This document shows positions 1 to 7,404 of a DNA stretch of 10,957 nt, in pieces. Both the position numbers and the translations under genes were made by a program. Position 1 is the stretch's first letter. The number at the start of each line of letters is the position of its first letter. The notes under the pieces were generated by a model that ran no database searches, was not told where the DNA came from, and saw only the letters and a list, made by a program, of their open reading frames with translations. This DNA is from Pseudomonadota bacterium (lineage in GTDB: Bacteria; Pseudomonadota; Alphaproteobacteria; Rhizobiales; Rhizobiaceae): NCBI GenBank assembly GCA_023387715.1, contig JAEWHQ010000306.1, positions 1-10,957 of the forward strand, written 5' to 3'.

Positions 1-1127
1 CCTTTTATCTGGCCGTAAGCCCGAGCCTTTTTGGTGACATTGCCAATCGCATCCAGTCAACCGGCTTGATTACGGACGAAACCCGCATCATCGTTGAAAA
101 GCCGATTGGCCGCGATCTGGCCTCTGCCAAAGTGCTGAATGACACCATCGGCAGCGTTTTCCGTGAAGATCAGATTTTCCGTATCGACCATTATTTGGGC
201 AAAGAAACAGTTCAGAACCTGATGGCATTGCGTTTTGCCAATGCGCTTTATGAGCCATTATGGAATTCTGCCCATATCGATCATGTCCAGATCACAGTTG
301 CTGAAACTGTCGGGCTGGAAGGCCGTGCCGGTTATTATGATACGGCTGGCGCATTGCGCGACATGGTGCAAAACCACATGTTGCAGCTTTTGTGCCTTGT
401 CGCGATGGAGCCGCCATCATCAATGGATGCGACCGCTGTTCATGATGAAAAGGTCAAGGTTCTGCGCTCTCTAGCGCCAATAACGGAAGCCAATTGTGAA
501 GAAGTGACTGTGCGCGGCCAATATCGCGCCGGTGCCTCTGCGGGCGGCCCTGTCAAAGGCTATCTTGATGATTTAGGCGCAGAAAACAGCAATGCAGAAA
601 CTTTTGTCGCCATCAAAGCCGAGATCGAAAACTGGCGCTGGGCGGGTGTGCCTTTCTATATGCGCACCGGCAAGCGGCTGGCAGCACGCGTTTCTGAAAT
701 TGTTGTGACCTTCAAACAGATCCCGCATTCGATCTTTGGCGATGAAGCCGGACGCGTCATGGCTAACCAGCTGGTTATTCGTTTGCAGCCGGATGAAGGG
801 GTCAAACAATGGCTGATGATCAAGGATCCGGGCCCGGGCGGCATGCGTTTGCGCCATGTGCCATTGGATATGAGTTTTGCAGCATCATTTAATGAACGTA
901 ACCCCGATGCATATGAACGTCTGCTAACTGACGTGGTACGTGGTAATCAAACTTTGTTTATGCGCCGTGATGAGGTAGAAGCGGCATGGCGGTGGGTTGA
1001 TCCTATCCTTCAAGGATGGAACAATAGCGGCCAGCAGGTACAAGGTTATACCGCAGGAACGTGGGGTCCGAGTGCTTCGATCGCCTTGATCGAACGTGAC
1101 GGCCGCACATGGCACGACAGTTTGTAA
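1..1127 (+). CDS. zwf: Glucose-6-phosphate 1-dehydrogenase, 5'-truncated by window edge
   Basis: Oxidises glucose-6-phosphate to 6-phosphoglucono-1,5-lactone with NAD(P)+, the cytoplasmic entry to the Entner-Doudoroff and pentose phosphate routes. The frame is open from base 3 with no start codon of its own: the residues upstream of the TTG at 66 read FYLAVSPSLFGDIANR, typical Zwf sequence, so TTG 66 is internal. About 374 codons are visible against a usual 485-500, so roughly the first 115 residues, including the N-terminal Rossmann dinucleotide-binding motif, lie outside. Visible family motifs are VEKPIGRDL (bases 93-119), the substrate-binding and catalytic signature RIDHYLGKE (183-209, with the catalytic-region His and Lys), AMEPPSSMDA and DEKVKVLRSL, and the C-terminal domain with GVPFYMRTGKRL. 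It ends with TAA at 1125-1127, 21 nt before pgl, so the two are probably one transcript. The promoter is outside the window. Confidence 0.97.
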   Translation, partial: FYLAVSPSLFGDIANRIQSTGLITDETRIIVEKPIGRDLASAKVLNDTIGSVFREDQIFRIDHYLGKETVQNLMALRFANALYEPLWNSAHIDHVQITVAETVGLEGRAGYYDTAGALRDMVQNHMLQLLCLVAMEPPSSMDATAVHDEKVKVLRSLAPITEANCEEVTVRGQYRAGASAGGPVKGYLDDLGAENSNAETFVAIKAEIENWRWAGVPFYMRTGKRLAARVSEIVVTFKQIPHSIFGDEAGRVMANQLVIRLQPDEGVKQWLMIKDPGPGGMRLRHVPLDMSFAASFNERNPDAYERLLTDVVRGNQTLFMRRDEVEAAWRWVDPILQGWNNSGQQVQGYTAGTWGPSASIALIERDGRTWHDSL

Positions 1128-1148
1128 CGTTAATGTAAAGGGAAAGAA

Positions 1149-1847
1149 ATGAGCATCGAACGGCACGATTTCAGCAATAGTTCTGATCTGGCGGAGGCGC
1201 TGGCAACTGCTATAGCTGAAAAGCTTGACGAGGCTATTCAGGCTCGCGGCCATTCTGTGCTTGCTGTTTCAGGCGGCACAACGCCAAAGCGTCTGTTTGA
1301 AGTTCTTTCCCGCAAAAATATCGACTGGAATCTGGTCACCATCACACTGGTTGATGAGCGTTTTATCAGCCCCGACCACGAGCGTTCAAACGAGAAACTC
1401 GTGCGGGATCATTTGCTCAACAATCAGGCAGGTGTTGCCAAGTTCATCGGCCTCTACAACCCTGCGGCCACCGCTGAAACGGCAGGTATTGCTGCGGCAA
1501 ACCGTATCAGTGCTTTGCCGCGTCCGTTTGACGTGGTGGTTTTGGGTATGGGGCTTGATGCGCACACGGCTTCATTCTTCCCCGGTGGTGACCGGTTGGA
1601 TCAAGCACTTGATCCGAATGAAAAAGCCTTGGTGGTTCCGATGCAGGCAGAAGGTGCGGGAGAGCGCCGCCTGACATTGACACTGCCATTGCTGGTCGAA
1701 GCCAGAATGTTGGTAATGCACATTGAAGGCAACGACAAACTAACCGTACTGGATGAAGCGCTGGCCTGCGAAGACTCAATGAAAAAGCCGGTTCGCGCTG
1801 TTTTCCAACATGCCAAAACACCGGTTCAGCTGTACTGGGCGCCGTAA
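1149..1847 (+). CDS. pgl: 6-phosphogluconolactonase
   Basis: Hydrolyses 6-phosphogluconolactone, the product of Zwf, to 6-phosphogluconate. The protein is 232 residues, normal for the SOL/DevB-type family. Motifs in order are SGGTTPKRL (41-49, phosphate binding), LVDERF (67-72) followed by HERSNEKLV (78-85 region), GMGLDAHTASFFPG (133-146) with the family His at 139, and ERRLTLTLP (172-180). One oddity is that the usual GxDGHTAS motif reads LDAHTAS here: Ala138 (codon GCG) replaces Gly next to the conserved His. The ATG start is preceded by GGGAAAG a few bases upstream, a good ribosome binding site. It lies 21 nt after zwf and about 80 nt before edd, which fits one operon of consecutive pathway steps. 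The family assignment is secure; the effect of the Ala is unknown. Confidence 0.96.
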   Translation: MSIERHDFSNSSDLAEALATAIAEKLDEAIQARGHSVLAVSGGTTPKRLFEVLSRKNIDWNLVTITLVDERFISPDHERSNEKLVRDHLLNNQAGVAKFIGLYNPAATAETAGIAAANRISALPRPFDVVVLGMGLDAHTASFFPGGDRLDQALDPNEKALVVPMQAEGAGERRLTLTLPLLVEARMLVMHIEGNDKLTVLDEALACEDSMKKPVRAVFQHAKTPVQLYWAP

Positions 1848-1918
1848 AGCGCCTGTAAACACGACAGATTATGGCCGGCATTATTAACTGTCCCCGTTAG
1901 CCAACACGGGCGACGGAC

Positions 1919-1924
1919 GAGGAG
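1919..1924 (+). promoter_or_regulatory. Ribosome binding site that decides the edd start
   Basis: GAGGAG lies 6 nt before ATG 1931 but only 3 nt before the in-frame TTG 1928. Normal spacing therefore favours ATG 1931 as the edd start. Confidence 0.7.
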
Positions 1925-1930
1925 TTATTG

Positions 1931-3745
1931 ATGAGCGCACATAAAACACTGTCAGCAATTACCAATCATATTATTGAGCGCTCGAAGCCGACCCGCGAAA
2001 CCTATCTTGGTCATATGCGGGCGGCAGCGTCCAAATCACCCAAGCGCGGCGCATTAGGCTGCGCCAATCTCGCCCATGGTTTTGCCGCCTGCTCCTCTGC
2101 CGACAAAGCAGCGCTGGCTGCTGATATTGTGCCAAACTTAGGCATTATCACTGCCTATAATGATATGCTTTCAGCCCATCAACCATTTGAAACCTATCCG
2201 GCGCTGATCAAACAAGCAGCGCGTGAAGCGGGCGGTGTTGCACAAGTGGCAGGCGGCGTGCCTGCCATGTGCGATGGTGTCACGCAAGGTTTTGCCGGCA
2301 TGGAATTGTCGCTTTTTTCACGCGATGTCATTGCCATGGCAACCGCTGTCGGCCTTTCGCACGACATGTTTGATGCTGCCATTTATTTAGGCGTTTGCGA
2401 CAAGATTGTACCCGGTCTTGTGATCGGCGCTTTGTCCTTTGGCCATTTACCTGCGGTTTTTGTGCCGGCAGGGCCAATGACTTCCGGCCTTTCCAATGAT
2501 GAAAAAGCCAAGACCCGTCAGCTTTATGCCGAAGGTAAAGTGGGACGTGCGGAACTGTTGGAATCCGAATCAAAATCGTATCATGGTCCGGGCACCTGCA
2601 CTTTCTACGGCACCGCCAATTCCAACCAGATGCTGATGGAAATCATGGGGTTGCATATTCCTGGTGCAAGCTTCATCAATCCGGGCACGCCATTGCGCGA
2701 TGCCTTGACCAAAGAAGCCACCAAACGCGCACTTGCCATCACCGCTTGCGGCAATCACTACACGCCGGTTGGCGAAATGCTCGATGAGCGCGCTTTCGTC
2801 AACGGGGTTGTCGGTTTGAACGCGACAGGCGGCTCCACTAACCACACCATTCATTTGATTGCGATGGCAGCAGCAGCTGGCATCAAGCTGACATGGCAGG
2901 ATATTTCAGATATTTCTGACCTCGTGCCCTTGCTGGCACGCGTTTATCCGAATGGTCTGGCCGATGTGAACCATTTTCACGCTGCTGGCGGCATGGGCTT
3001 TATGATCCGTGAATTGCTTGATGCCGGCTTGCTGCATGAAGATGTGCGCACCGTCTGGGGCGAAGGTTTGCGCGATTACACCATCGAACCAAAGCTTGGA
3101 GAAAATGGTCGAGTGGTGCGCGATGCAGCGCCTGCGATCAGTGGTGACGCTAAAATTCTGGCCAAAGCCGATCAGGGTTTTCAGCCTAATGGCGGCATTA
3201 AAGTGCTGAGCGGCAATATCGGTAACGCGATTATCAAAATCTCCGCAGTCAAAGCCGACCGCCACATTATCGAAGCGCCTGCCAAGGTTTTCCACGATCA
3301 GGAAGACATGCAGGCAGCCTTTAAAGCTGGCACATTAACCGGCGATTTTATCGCTGTGGTGCGTTATCAGGGGCCAAAAGCCAACGGCATGCCGGAATTG
3401 CACCGTCTGATGACTGTGCTGGGCATTTTGCAAGATCGCGGCCAGCGTGTGGCGCTTGTTACAGATGGTCGTTTATCGGGAGCATCGGGCAAAGTGCCAT
3501 CCGCTATTCATGTAACACCAGAAGCACTTGATAGCGGTATCATCGGCAAAATTGAAGATGGCGACATCATCCGCCTTGATGCACAGGCGGGCACGCTGGA
3601 TGTGCTGGTTGCTGCGGATGTGCTTCAGCAGCGCATCAGCTCCGCGCCGGATTTATCTGCCAATCAATTTGGCATGGGGCGTGAATTATTCACTGCCTTC
3701 CGCAATATTGCCGGTCGTGCCGATCTGGGTGCCAGCGTCTTTTAA
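1931..3745 (+). CDS. edd: Phosphogluconate dehydratase (Entner-Doudoroff)
   Basis: Dehydrates 6-phosphogluconate to 2-keto-3-deoxy-6-phosphogluconate (KDPG), the committing step of the Entner-Doudoroff pathway. It belongs to the IlvD/Edd family of iron-sulfur dehydratases. With ATG 1931 the protein has 604 residues, the usual Edd length. Family motifs are [19 protein letters not shown] (about 72-90), [11 protein letters not shown] with Cys114, GVCDKIVPG with Cys156, [16 protein letters not shown] with Cys223, and [11 protein letters not shown] (511-521). The three cysteines are the likely cluster ligands, by family knowledge. Motif content and length distinguish it from dihydroxy-acid dehydratase Ilv[22 protein letters not shown] and the operon with zwf and pgl point to Edd. 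It is the last plus-strand gene before a strong terminator. The partner aldolase eda is not in the window and must lie elsewhere. Confidence 0.96.
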   Translation: MSAHKTLSAITNHIIERSKPTRETYLGHMRAAASKSPKRGALGCANLAHGFAACSSADKAALAADIVPNLGIITAYNDMLSAHQPFETYPALIKQAAREAGGVAQVAGGVPAMCDGVTQGFAGMELSLFSRDVIAMATAVGLSHDMFDAAIYLGVCDKIVPGLVIGALSFGHLPAVFVPAGPMTSGLSNDEKAKTRQLYAEGKVGRAELLESESKSYHGPGTCTFYGTANSNQMLMEIMGLHIPGASFINPGTPLRDALTKEATKRALAITACGNHYTPVGEMLDERAFVNGVVGLNATGGSTNHTIHLIAMAAAAGIKLTWQDISDISDLVPLLARVYPNGLADVNHFHAAGGMGFMIRELLDAGLLHEDVRTVWGEGLRDYTIEPKLGENGRVVRDAAPAISGDAKILAKADQGFQPNGGIKVLSGNIGNAIIKISAVKADRHIIEAPAKVFHDQEDMQAAFKAGTLTGDFIAVVRYQGPKANGMPELHRLMTVLGILQDRGQRVALVTDGRLSGASGKVPSAIHVTPEALDSGIIGKIEDGDIIRLDAQAGTLDVLVAADVLQQRISSAPDLSANQFGMGRELFTAFRNIAGRADLGASVF

Positions 3746-3750
3746 CAAAT

Positions 3751-3787
3751 AAAAAAGGCGGCTTATGAAACCATAAGCCGCCCTTTT
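3751..3787. terminator. Bidirectional rho-independent terminator between edd and folD
   Basis: GGCGGCTTATG (3757-3767) and CATAAGCCGCC (3772-3782) form a perfect 11-bp stem with loop AAAC. The stem is flanked by A6 on the left (3751-3756) and, after one C, T4 on the right (3784-3787), so it can act on both strands. It sits 5 nt after the edd stop and 14 nt from the folD stop, the expected place for convergent genes. Confidence 0.93.
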
Positions 3788-3801
3788 GTTACTTTATAAT
3801 C

Positions 3802-4701
3802 TTAGAACTTCGGTGCAGGCACATTGGCTGCACGGCAGGCTGCAACAAGTGTGTTTGCCATCAGCATAGCAATTGTCATTGGGCCAACACCACCCGGTAC
3901 CGGCGTAATGGCGCCAGCGATTTTTTCAGCGCTGTCAAAATCCACATCACCTACAAGACGGGTTTTGCCCTCGCCTTTTTCCGGTGCAGGGATGCGGTTG
4001 ATGCCCACATCAATAACAGTCGCACCCGGCTTGACCCAATCCCCTTTGACCATCTGCGGGCGGCCAACGGCAGCAACGAGAATATCGGCGCTGCGTGCCA
4101 GATCTTCCAGATTTTTGGTGCGGCTATGAGCAACGGTAACTGTTGCATTAGCGCTCAACAGCAGGTTGAACATCGGCTTACCAACAATGTTGGAACGTCC
4201 GATAACCACGGCGGTCAGGCCGGAAAGATCATGCCCGTGCTGACGCTCAATCATAATCATCGCACCTGCCGGTGTGCATGGCACAAAAGCAGAAGCGGCA
4301 TCACCGGCACCCAGCTTTCCGACATTGATATAATGGAAACCATCCACATCTTTATCCGGATTGATCGCCTGAATAACCAGACTTTCATCAATATGTTTCG
4401 GCAGTGGCAATTGCACCAAAATGCCGTGAATGGCCGGATCATTGTTCAGCTCATCGATCAGAGCCAGTAATTGCTGCTCAGTGGCTGTTTCTGCCAAAGT
4501 GTGCTGCACGGAATGAAAACCACATTCCTTGGCTTTGCGACCCTTAGAGGCCACATAGACCTGAGAGGCCGGATCTTCACCAACGATGACAACAGCAATA
4601 CCCGGTGTCACTTTCGTGGCGGCAATCAGCTTTTCCGTTTCACTTTTGACGGTTGAAATAACATCCTCAGCAAGCAACTTGCCATCGATCAGTTTTGCCA
4701 T
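3802..4701 (-). CDS. folD: Bifunctional methylenetetrahydrofolate dehydrogenase / methenyltetrahydrofolate cyclohydrolase
   Basis: Interconverts 5,10-methylene-, 5,10-methenyl- and 10-formyl-tetrahydrofolate in the cytoplasm, supplying one-carbon units for purines and formyl-Met-tRNA. The start is set at ATG 4701, giving 299 residues. An in-frame extension to 4770 would add 23 residues unlike the family, while 4701 has GGAG 8 nt upstream and the typical start MAKLIDGK. Catalytic motifs are Tyr49-x3-Lys53 in [21 protein letters not shown] (Gln97), DKDVDGF (Asp120), [20 protein letters not shown] (NADP-binding turn, about 166-176), DVGINR and [11 protein letters not shown] (266-276). All expected active-site residues are present. 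It stands alone on the minus strand, convergent with edd and divergent from proC. No convincing promoter was found upstream. Confidence 0.97.
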   Translation of the reverse strand: MAKLIDGKLLAEDVISTVKSETEKLIAATKVTPGIAVVIVGEDPASQVYVASKGRKAKECGFHSVQHTLAETATEQQLLALIDELNNDPAIHGILVQLPLPKHIDESLVIQAINPDKDVDGFHYINVGKLGAGDAASAFVPCTPAGAMIMIERQHGHDLSGLTAVVIGRSNIVGKPMFNLLLSANATVTVAHSRTKNLEDLARSADILVAAVGRPQMVKGDWVKPGATVIDVGINRIPAPEKGEGKTRLVGDVDFDSAEKIAGAITPVPGGVGPMTIAMLMANTLVAACRAANVPAPKF

Positions 4702-4957
4702 ATCCGAAACTCCGTTCGCGGCTTGGTCTTGTGATCTTAGATTTAAGAATAGAAAAAGACCTGAACGCATAAGGCGACAGGACAGGACGATTCCACTCTC
4801 GATTGATTAAGCCTTTGCCATACGCCGGAAGCCTTAAAATAACAACTCCCCATTCTTAAACAACGGCAAGAAAGGCAAATGCACCTCATGCACTCTTGAC
4901 CCGCTTCCGCCATAGCGGCAAAGTGCAGCCGGTTCTTTTATAGCGGAAATAAACATT
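4702..4957. other. Divergent folD-proC intergenic region
   Basis: These 256 bases must hold the start signals of both folD (leftward) and proC (rightward). On the proC side TTGCCA (4815-4820) and TAAAAT (4835-4840) each match the sigma-70 consensus at 5 of 6 positions, but they are only 14 nt apart, shorter than the normal 16-18, so this is a weak candidate. A TTGACC (4896-4901) lacks a good -10 element. On the folD side no clear pair was seen. The proC-proximal part holds the hairpin listed separately. ATGCAC occurs twice (4879-4884 and 4888-4893). Confidence 0.5.
4889..4927 (+). promoter_or_regulatory. Bulged hairpin in the proC leader, possible regulatory structure
   Basis: TGCACT (4889-4894) pairs with AGTGCA (4922-4927), TTG (4896-4898) with CAA (4919-4921), and CCGCT (4901-4905) with AGCGG (4914-4918). 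This gives 14 base pairs with a 1-nt and a 2-nt bulge and an 8-nt loop. The hairpin ends 30 nt before the proC ATG. TTCCGC (4905-4910), from the arm edge and loop, is also complementary to GCGGAA (4943-4948), the proC ribosome binding site, so two exclusive folds are possible. Whether the hairpin is transcribed and used is inference. Confidence 0.4.
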
Positions 4958-5770
4958 ATGAATCTCAAGGTTGTACTGGTCGGTTGCGGAAATATGGGTT
5001 TTGCCATGCTGAAAGGCTGGGTCAACCAAGGCGCATTACAACCTGAAGATATTTATGTTGTCGAACCAACAGAAATATTACGCCAGAAAGCCCAGAGCCT
5101 TGGCGTTCATGCGCTGCAGAGCGCTGACAATCTGCCACAGGATTTCGACCCGGCCTTCATCATTTTGGCGGTTAAACCGCAGGTGATGGCGGATGTTCTG
5201 CCCAGCTACCAGCAATTTAGCCCGAAGGCTGCTTTTTTGAGCGTTGCCGCAGGTATTCCGGTGGCACAATTTGAGACAATTTTAGGCGGCAACACTGCCG
5301 TCATCCGTTGTATGCCAAACACCCCTGCCGCAATTGGTCAGGGTATGCTGGTGACCTATGCCAATAAGAATGTCAGCGCTGCACAGGCTGAATTTGTCAA
5401 AACTTTGCTTAGCACCAGCGGTGCTGTTGCAAGCGTTGATGATGAAGCGCAAATGGATGCAGTCACCGCTGTTTCAGGCTCAGGGCCTGCCTATGTGTTT
5501 TATTTCATCGAAGCCTTAACCGAAGCGGGTGTGAAGGCTGGTCTGCCGCGTGAAACAGCAAGCCTGCTGGCAATGCAGACCATTGCCGGAGCCGGAGCCT
5601 TAGCGTCGCAATCAAACGAAGATCCGGCGGAACTCCGCCGTCAGGTGACAAGCCCCAACGGCACCACCGCAGCAGCGCTTGATGTTTTAATGGCTGGCGA
5701 AATGCAAGACATCATCAATAAAGCAGTGGATGCTGCGCGTTTGCGCTCGGAAGAACTCGGACGTAGCTGA
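4958..5770 (+). CDS. proC: Pyrroline-5-carboxylate reductase
   Basis: Reduces 1-pyrroline-5-carboxylate to L-proline with NAD(P)H, the last step of proline biosynthesis, in the cytoplasm. The protein is 270 residues, normal for the family. The N-terminal Rossmann motif is VGCGNMG (8-14); AVKPQVM (71-77), IRCMPNTPAAIGQG (116-129) and the C-terminal dimer and active-site domain with AVSGSGPAYVFYFIEAL (171-187) follow. LRRQVTSPNGTTAAAL (226-241) matches the family signature. The ATG start has GCGGAA about 9 nt upstream and the sequence MNLKVVLVGCG leaves no room for a longer N-terminus. It is monocistronic: the previous gene diverges, the next converges. A leader hairpin upstream may affect expression. 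Confidence 0.96.
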   Translation: MNLKVVLVGCGNMGFAMLKGWVNQGALQPEDIYVVEPTEILRQKAQSLGVHALQSADNLPQDFDPAFIILAVKPQVMADVLPSYQQFSPKAAFLSVAAGIPVAQFETILGGNTAVIRCMPNTPAAIGQGMLVTYANKNVSAAQAEFVKTLLSTSGAVASVDDEAQMDAVTAVSGSGPAYVFYFIEALTEAGVKAGLPRETASLLAMQTIAGAGALASQSNEDPAELRRQVTSPNGTTAAALDVLMAGEMQDIINKAVDAARLRSEELGRS

Positions 5771-5826
5771 TGAGGGTGTGTAACATTTTTTCATACTGAC
5801 TGCGCTCACTCTAATATTTTTCTCAC

Positions 5827-5871
5827 GCATGTCTTTATCCCAAAACCGGTGCCCACTTTTGGGAGACATGC
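5827..5871. repeat. Short palindromic intergenic repeat, Rhizobiales (RIME-like) type
   Basis: An outer stem GCATGTC (5827-5833) pairs with GACATGC (5865-5871), and an inner stem CCCAAAA (5839-5845) pairs with TTTTGGG (5857-5863). The left side has TTTAT between the stems and the right side a single A; the centre is CCGGTGCCCAC. From memory, the core AAAACCGGT followed by CCCACTTTTGGG is a widespread palindromic repeat in Rhizobium, Agrobacterium and Brucella-like genomes, comparable to RIME elements. Only one copy is in the window. It lies between convergent proC and the transporter operon and may help end transcription. Confidence 0.75.
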
Positions 5872-5872
5872 T

Positions 5873-6643
5873 TTAGCGCTTCAAGCGCGGTGAAGCAGCA
5901 ATCAATGCTTTGGTAATTATCGTTTGCGGATTGTCAAGAATATCGGCTGCCCGCCCGTATTCAACAATTTTGCCCTCATCAATCACTGCAATTTTGTGCG
6001 CTATCTTTTTCGCCACCGCCAAATCATGGGTAATGAAGAGATATGAAGTTTGGTCTTGCGCCTGAATGTCTTGCAGCAAATCCAAAATATGAGCGCGCAC
6101 CGAAACATCAAGCGAAGCCACCGCTTCATCCAGCACAATCAGCTCAGGCTTGGTTGCCAATGCACGGGCGATAGCAATGCGCTGCCGCTGCCCGCCGGAC
6201 ACCTCATGCACATGTCTTGTAATGAGTGCGGGATCGAGCGCCACACGATTTAAAAGCTGCGTTATCATAATCGCACGCTGATGCACTTCGCGAATGCCAT
6301 GAATGCGTAACGGCTCATCCAATAAAGTGCAGATTGTCGAATGCGGGTTAAAAGCAGCCAACGGGTCTTGAAACACCATCTGCATTTTAGCGCGCATTTG
6401 GCGCAAAGGCTTACCTTGCAATGCCAGCCAGTCAGCCCCGTTAAAGCTGATTTGCCCTCTCTGCGGCTTCATCAAACGCAGTAAAATACGCGCAAGCGTT
6501 GATTTTCCACTGCCCGACCCACCAACCAGCGCTAAAGTTTCACCGCGGCTGATTGAAAGGCTGACATCATTGAGAATAAGCTTATTGGTGCCGGTAAAGC
6601 TGAATTTCAGCCCCTCAGCCTGCAAGATCACTTTATCTGTCAT
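5873..6643 (-). CDS. ABC transporter ATPase, NikE/DppF-like (peptide/nickel/opine class)
   Basis: One of two nucleotide-binding subunits that power the importer encoded upstream; it acts on the cytoplasmic face of the inner membrane. The protein is 256 residues, with Walker A GGSGSGKST (41-49), Q-loop MVFQDP (Gln92), ABC signature VSGGQ (148-152), Walker B LIVLDEAVASLD (168-179, catalytic Glu173) and H-loop His206. All catalytic residues are present. Two variations are VSGGQ for the common LSGGQ and Ala after the catalytic Glu, the latter also recalled for NikE and OppF. It stops soon after the core domain, so it lacks the C-terminal extension of about 70 residues usual in DppF/OppF and is closer to NikE in size. 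Its ATG overlaps the stop of the previous ATPase by 4 nt, with GGGAG 6 nt upstream. It is last in the operon. Similarity to NikE does not prove nickel as substrate. Confidence 0.92.
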   Translation of the reverse strand: MTDKVILQAEGLKFSFTGTNKLILNDVSLSISRGETLALVGGSGSGKSTLARILLRLMKPQRGQISFNGADWLALQGKPLRQMRAKMQMVFQDPLAAFNPHSTICTLLDEPLRIHGIREVHQRAIMITQLLNRVALDPALITRHVHEVSGGQRQRIAIARALATKPELIVLDEAVASLDVSVRAHILDLLQDIQAQDQTSYLFITHDLAVAKKIAHKIAVIDEGKIVEYGRAADILDNPQTIITKALIAASPRLKR

Positions 6644-7404
6644 GCCGCACTCCCGTCATCCAATGTCAGGCAATGGGCGATCAGCATTTTGGTGTAATCA
6701 TCGGACGGATGGTTCAACACCTGCTCGTGCGCGCCTATTTCCACCAGTTGCGCCTGGTTAAAGACCGCCAAACGATCTGCAAATTGCGAGGCAAGCGCAA
6801 TATCATGGGTGATAAAAAGCAGTGTCATATCTGTCTGTCCCACCAGTCCTTCCAGCAGGCTGACAATTTCACCCTGCACGATTGTATCAAGCGCACTGGT
6901 TGGCTCATCCGCAATTAATAATTTCGGCGCTGCCGCAATAGCAGCAGCAATGGCCACGCGCTGTTTCTGCCCGCCCGACAACTGATGCGGATAGCGTTGC
7001 AAAGCGGCCTTTGGCTCTGGTATCTGCACGCGGTTCAGTAAGTCAGCAGCTTCACCAAGCGCTTGAGCTTTAGATAAGCCTTGATGGATAGTGATGATTT
7101 CAGCCAATTGGTTGCCGATTGACATCACCGGATCAAAACTGGCGGACGGATTTTGAAAAACAAAACCAATATCGCGCCCTGTTTTTGGTTTGCCCCCAAA
7201 ACCCTGCCAGTCAATCTGGCCGGTTAATTTGCTATTGAACGGCAATAATCCTGCCAGCGCATAGGCAAAAGTGCTTTTGCCCGAACCGCTTTCACCGATA
7301 ATTGCCAGTTTTTCACCAGTCTGAATATCAAGACTGATATTTTGCAACGCATGGACATCACCATATTGCACCGACAGATTGTTGATTGCAGCCAGTTTAC
7401 TCAT
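6640..7404 (-). CDS. ABC transporter ATPase, NikD/DppD-like (peptide/nickel/opine class)
   Basis: Partner ATPase of the downstream subunit; the pair probably forms the heterodimeric motor of the importer. The protein is 254 residues, with Walker A GESGSGKST (37-45), Q-loop FVFQNP (Gln84), LSGGQKQRVAIA (142-153), Walker B LLIADEPTSALD (162-173, Glu167) and H-loop His200. It is an intact ATPase. Like its partner it is short and lacks the C-terminal extension of DppD/OppD, resembling NikD-sized proteins. Its start overlaps the end of the DppC-like permease gene by 8 nt and its stop overlaps the next ATPase start by 4 nt, so translation is likely coupled. No strong ribosome binding site is seen before its ATG, which fits coupling. 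The substrate is unknown. Confidence 0.92.
   Translation of the reverse strand: MSKLAAINNLSVQYGDVHALQNISLDIQTGEKLAIIGESGSGKSTFAYALAGLLPFNSKLTGQIDWQGFGGKPKTGRDIGFVFQNPSASFDPVMSIGNQLAEIITIHQGLSKAQALGEAADLLNRVQIPEPKAALQRYPHQLSGGQKQRVAIAAAIAAAPKLLIADEPTSALDTIVQGEIVSLLEGLVGQTDMTLLFITHDIALASQFADRLAVFNQAQLVEIGAHEQVLNHPSDDYTKMLIAHCLTLDDGSAA

Noticed and set aside
2906..3295. Antisense open frame of 129 codons inside edd
   Set aside because: It lies wholly within a strongly supported gene, has no recognisable motif and no clear ribosome binding site; it reflects codon structure on the opposite strand.
4702..4770. 23-codon N-terminal extension of folD
   Set aside because: The extra residues do not resemble FolD, and ATG 4701 has a good ribosome binding site and gives the typical 299-residue enzyme.
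4896..4924. TTGACC with CAAAGT as a proC promoter
   Set aside because: The -35 match is good but the -10 matches only 3 of 6 positions, and the segment is better explained as part of the hairpin.
5687..5869. Minus-strand open frame of 60 codons starting within the palindromic repeat
   Set aside because: Its start MSPKSGHRFWDKDMR is simply the translated repeat and the rest overlaps the end of proC in antisense. Such frames are a known source of false gene calls in Rhizobiales.
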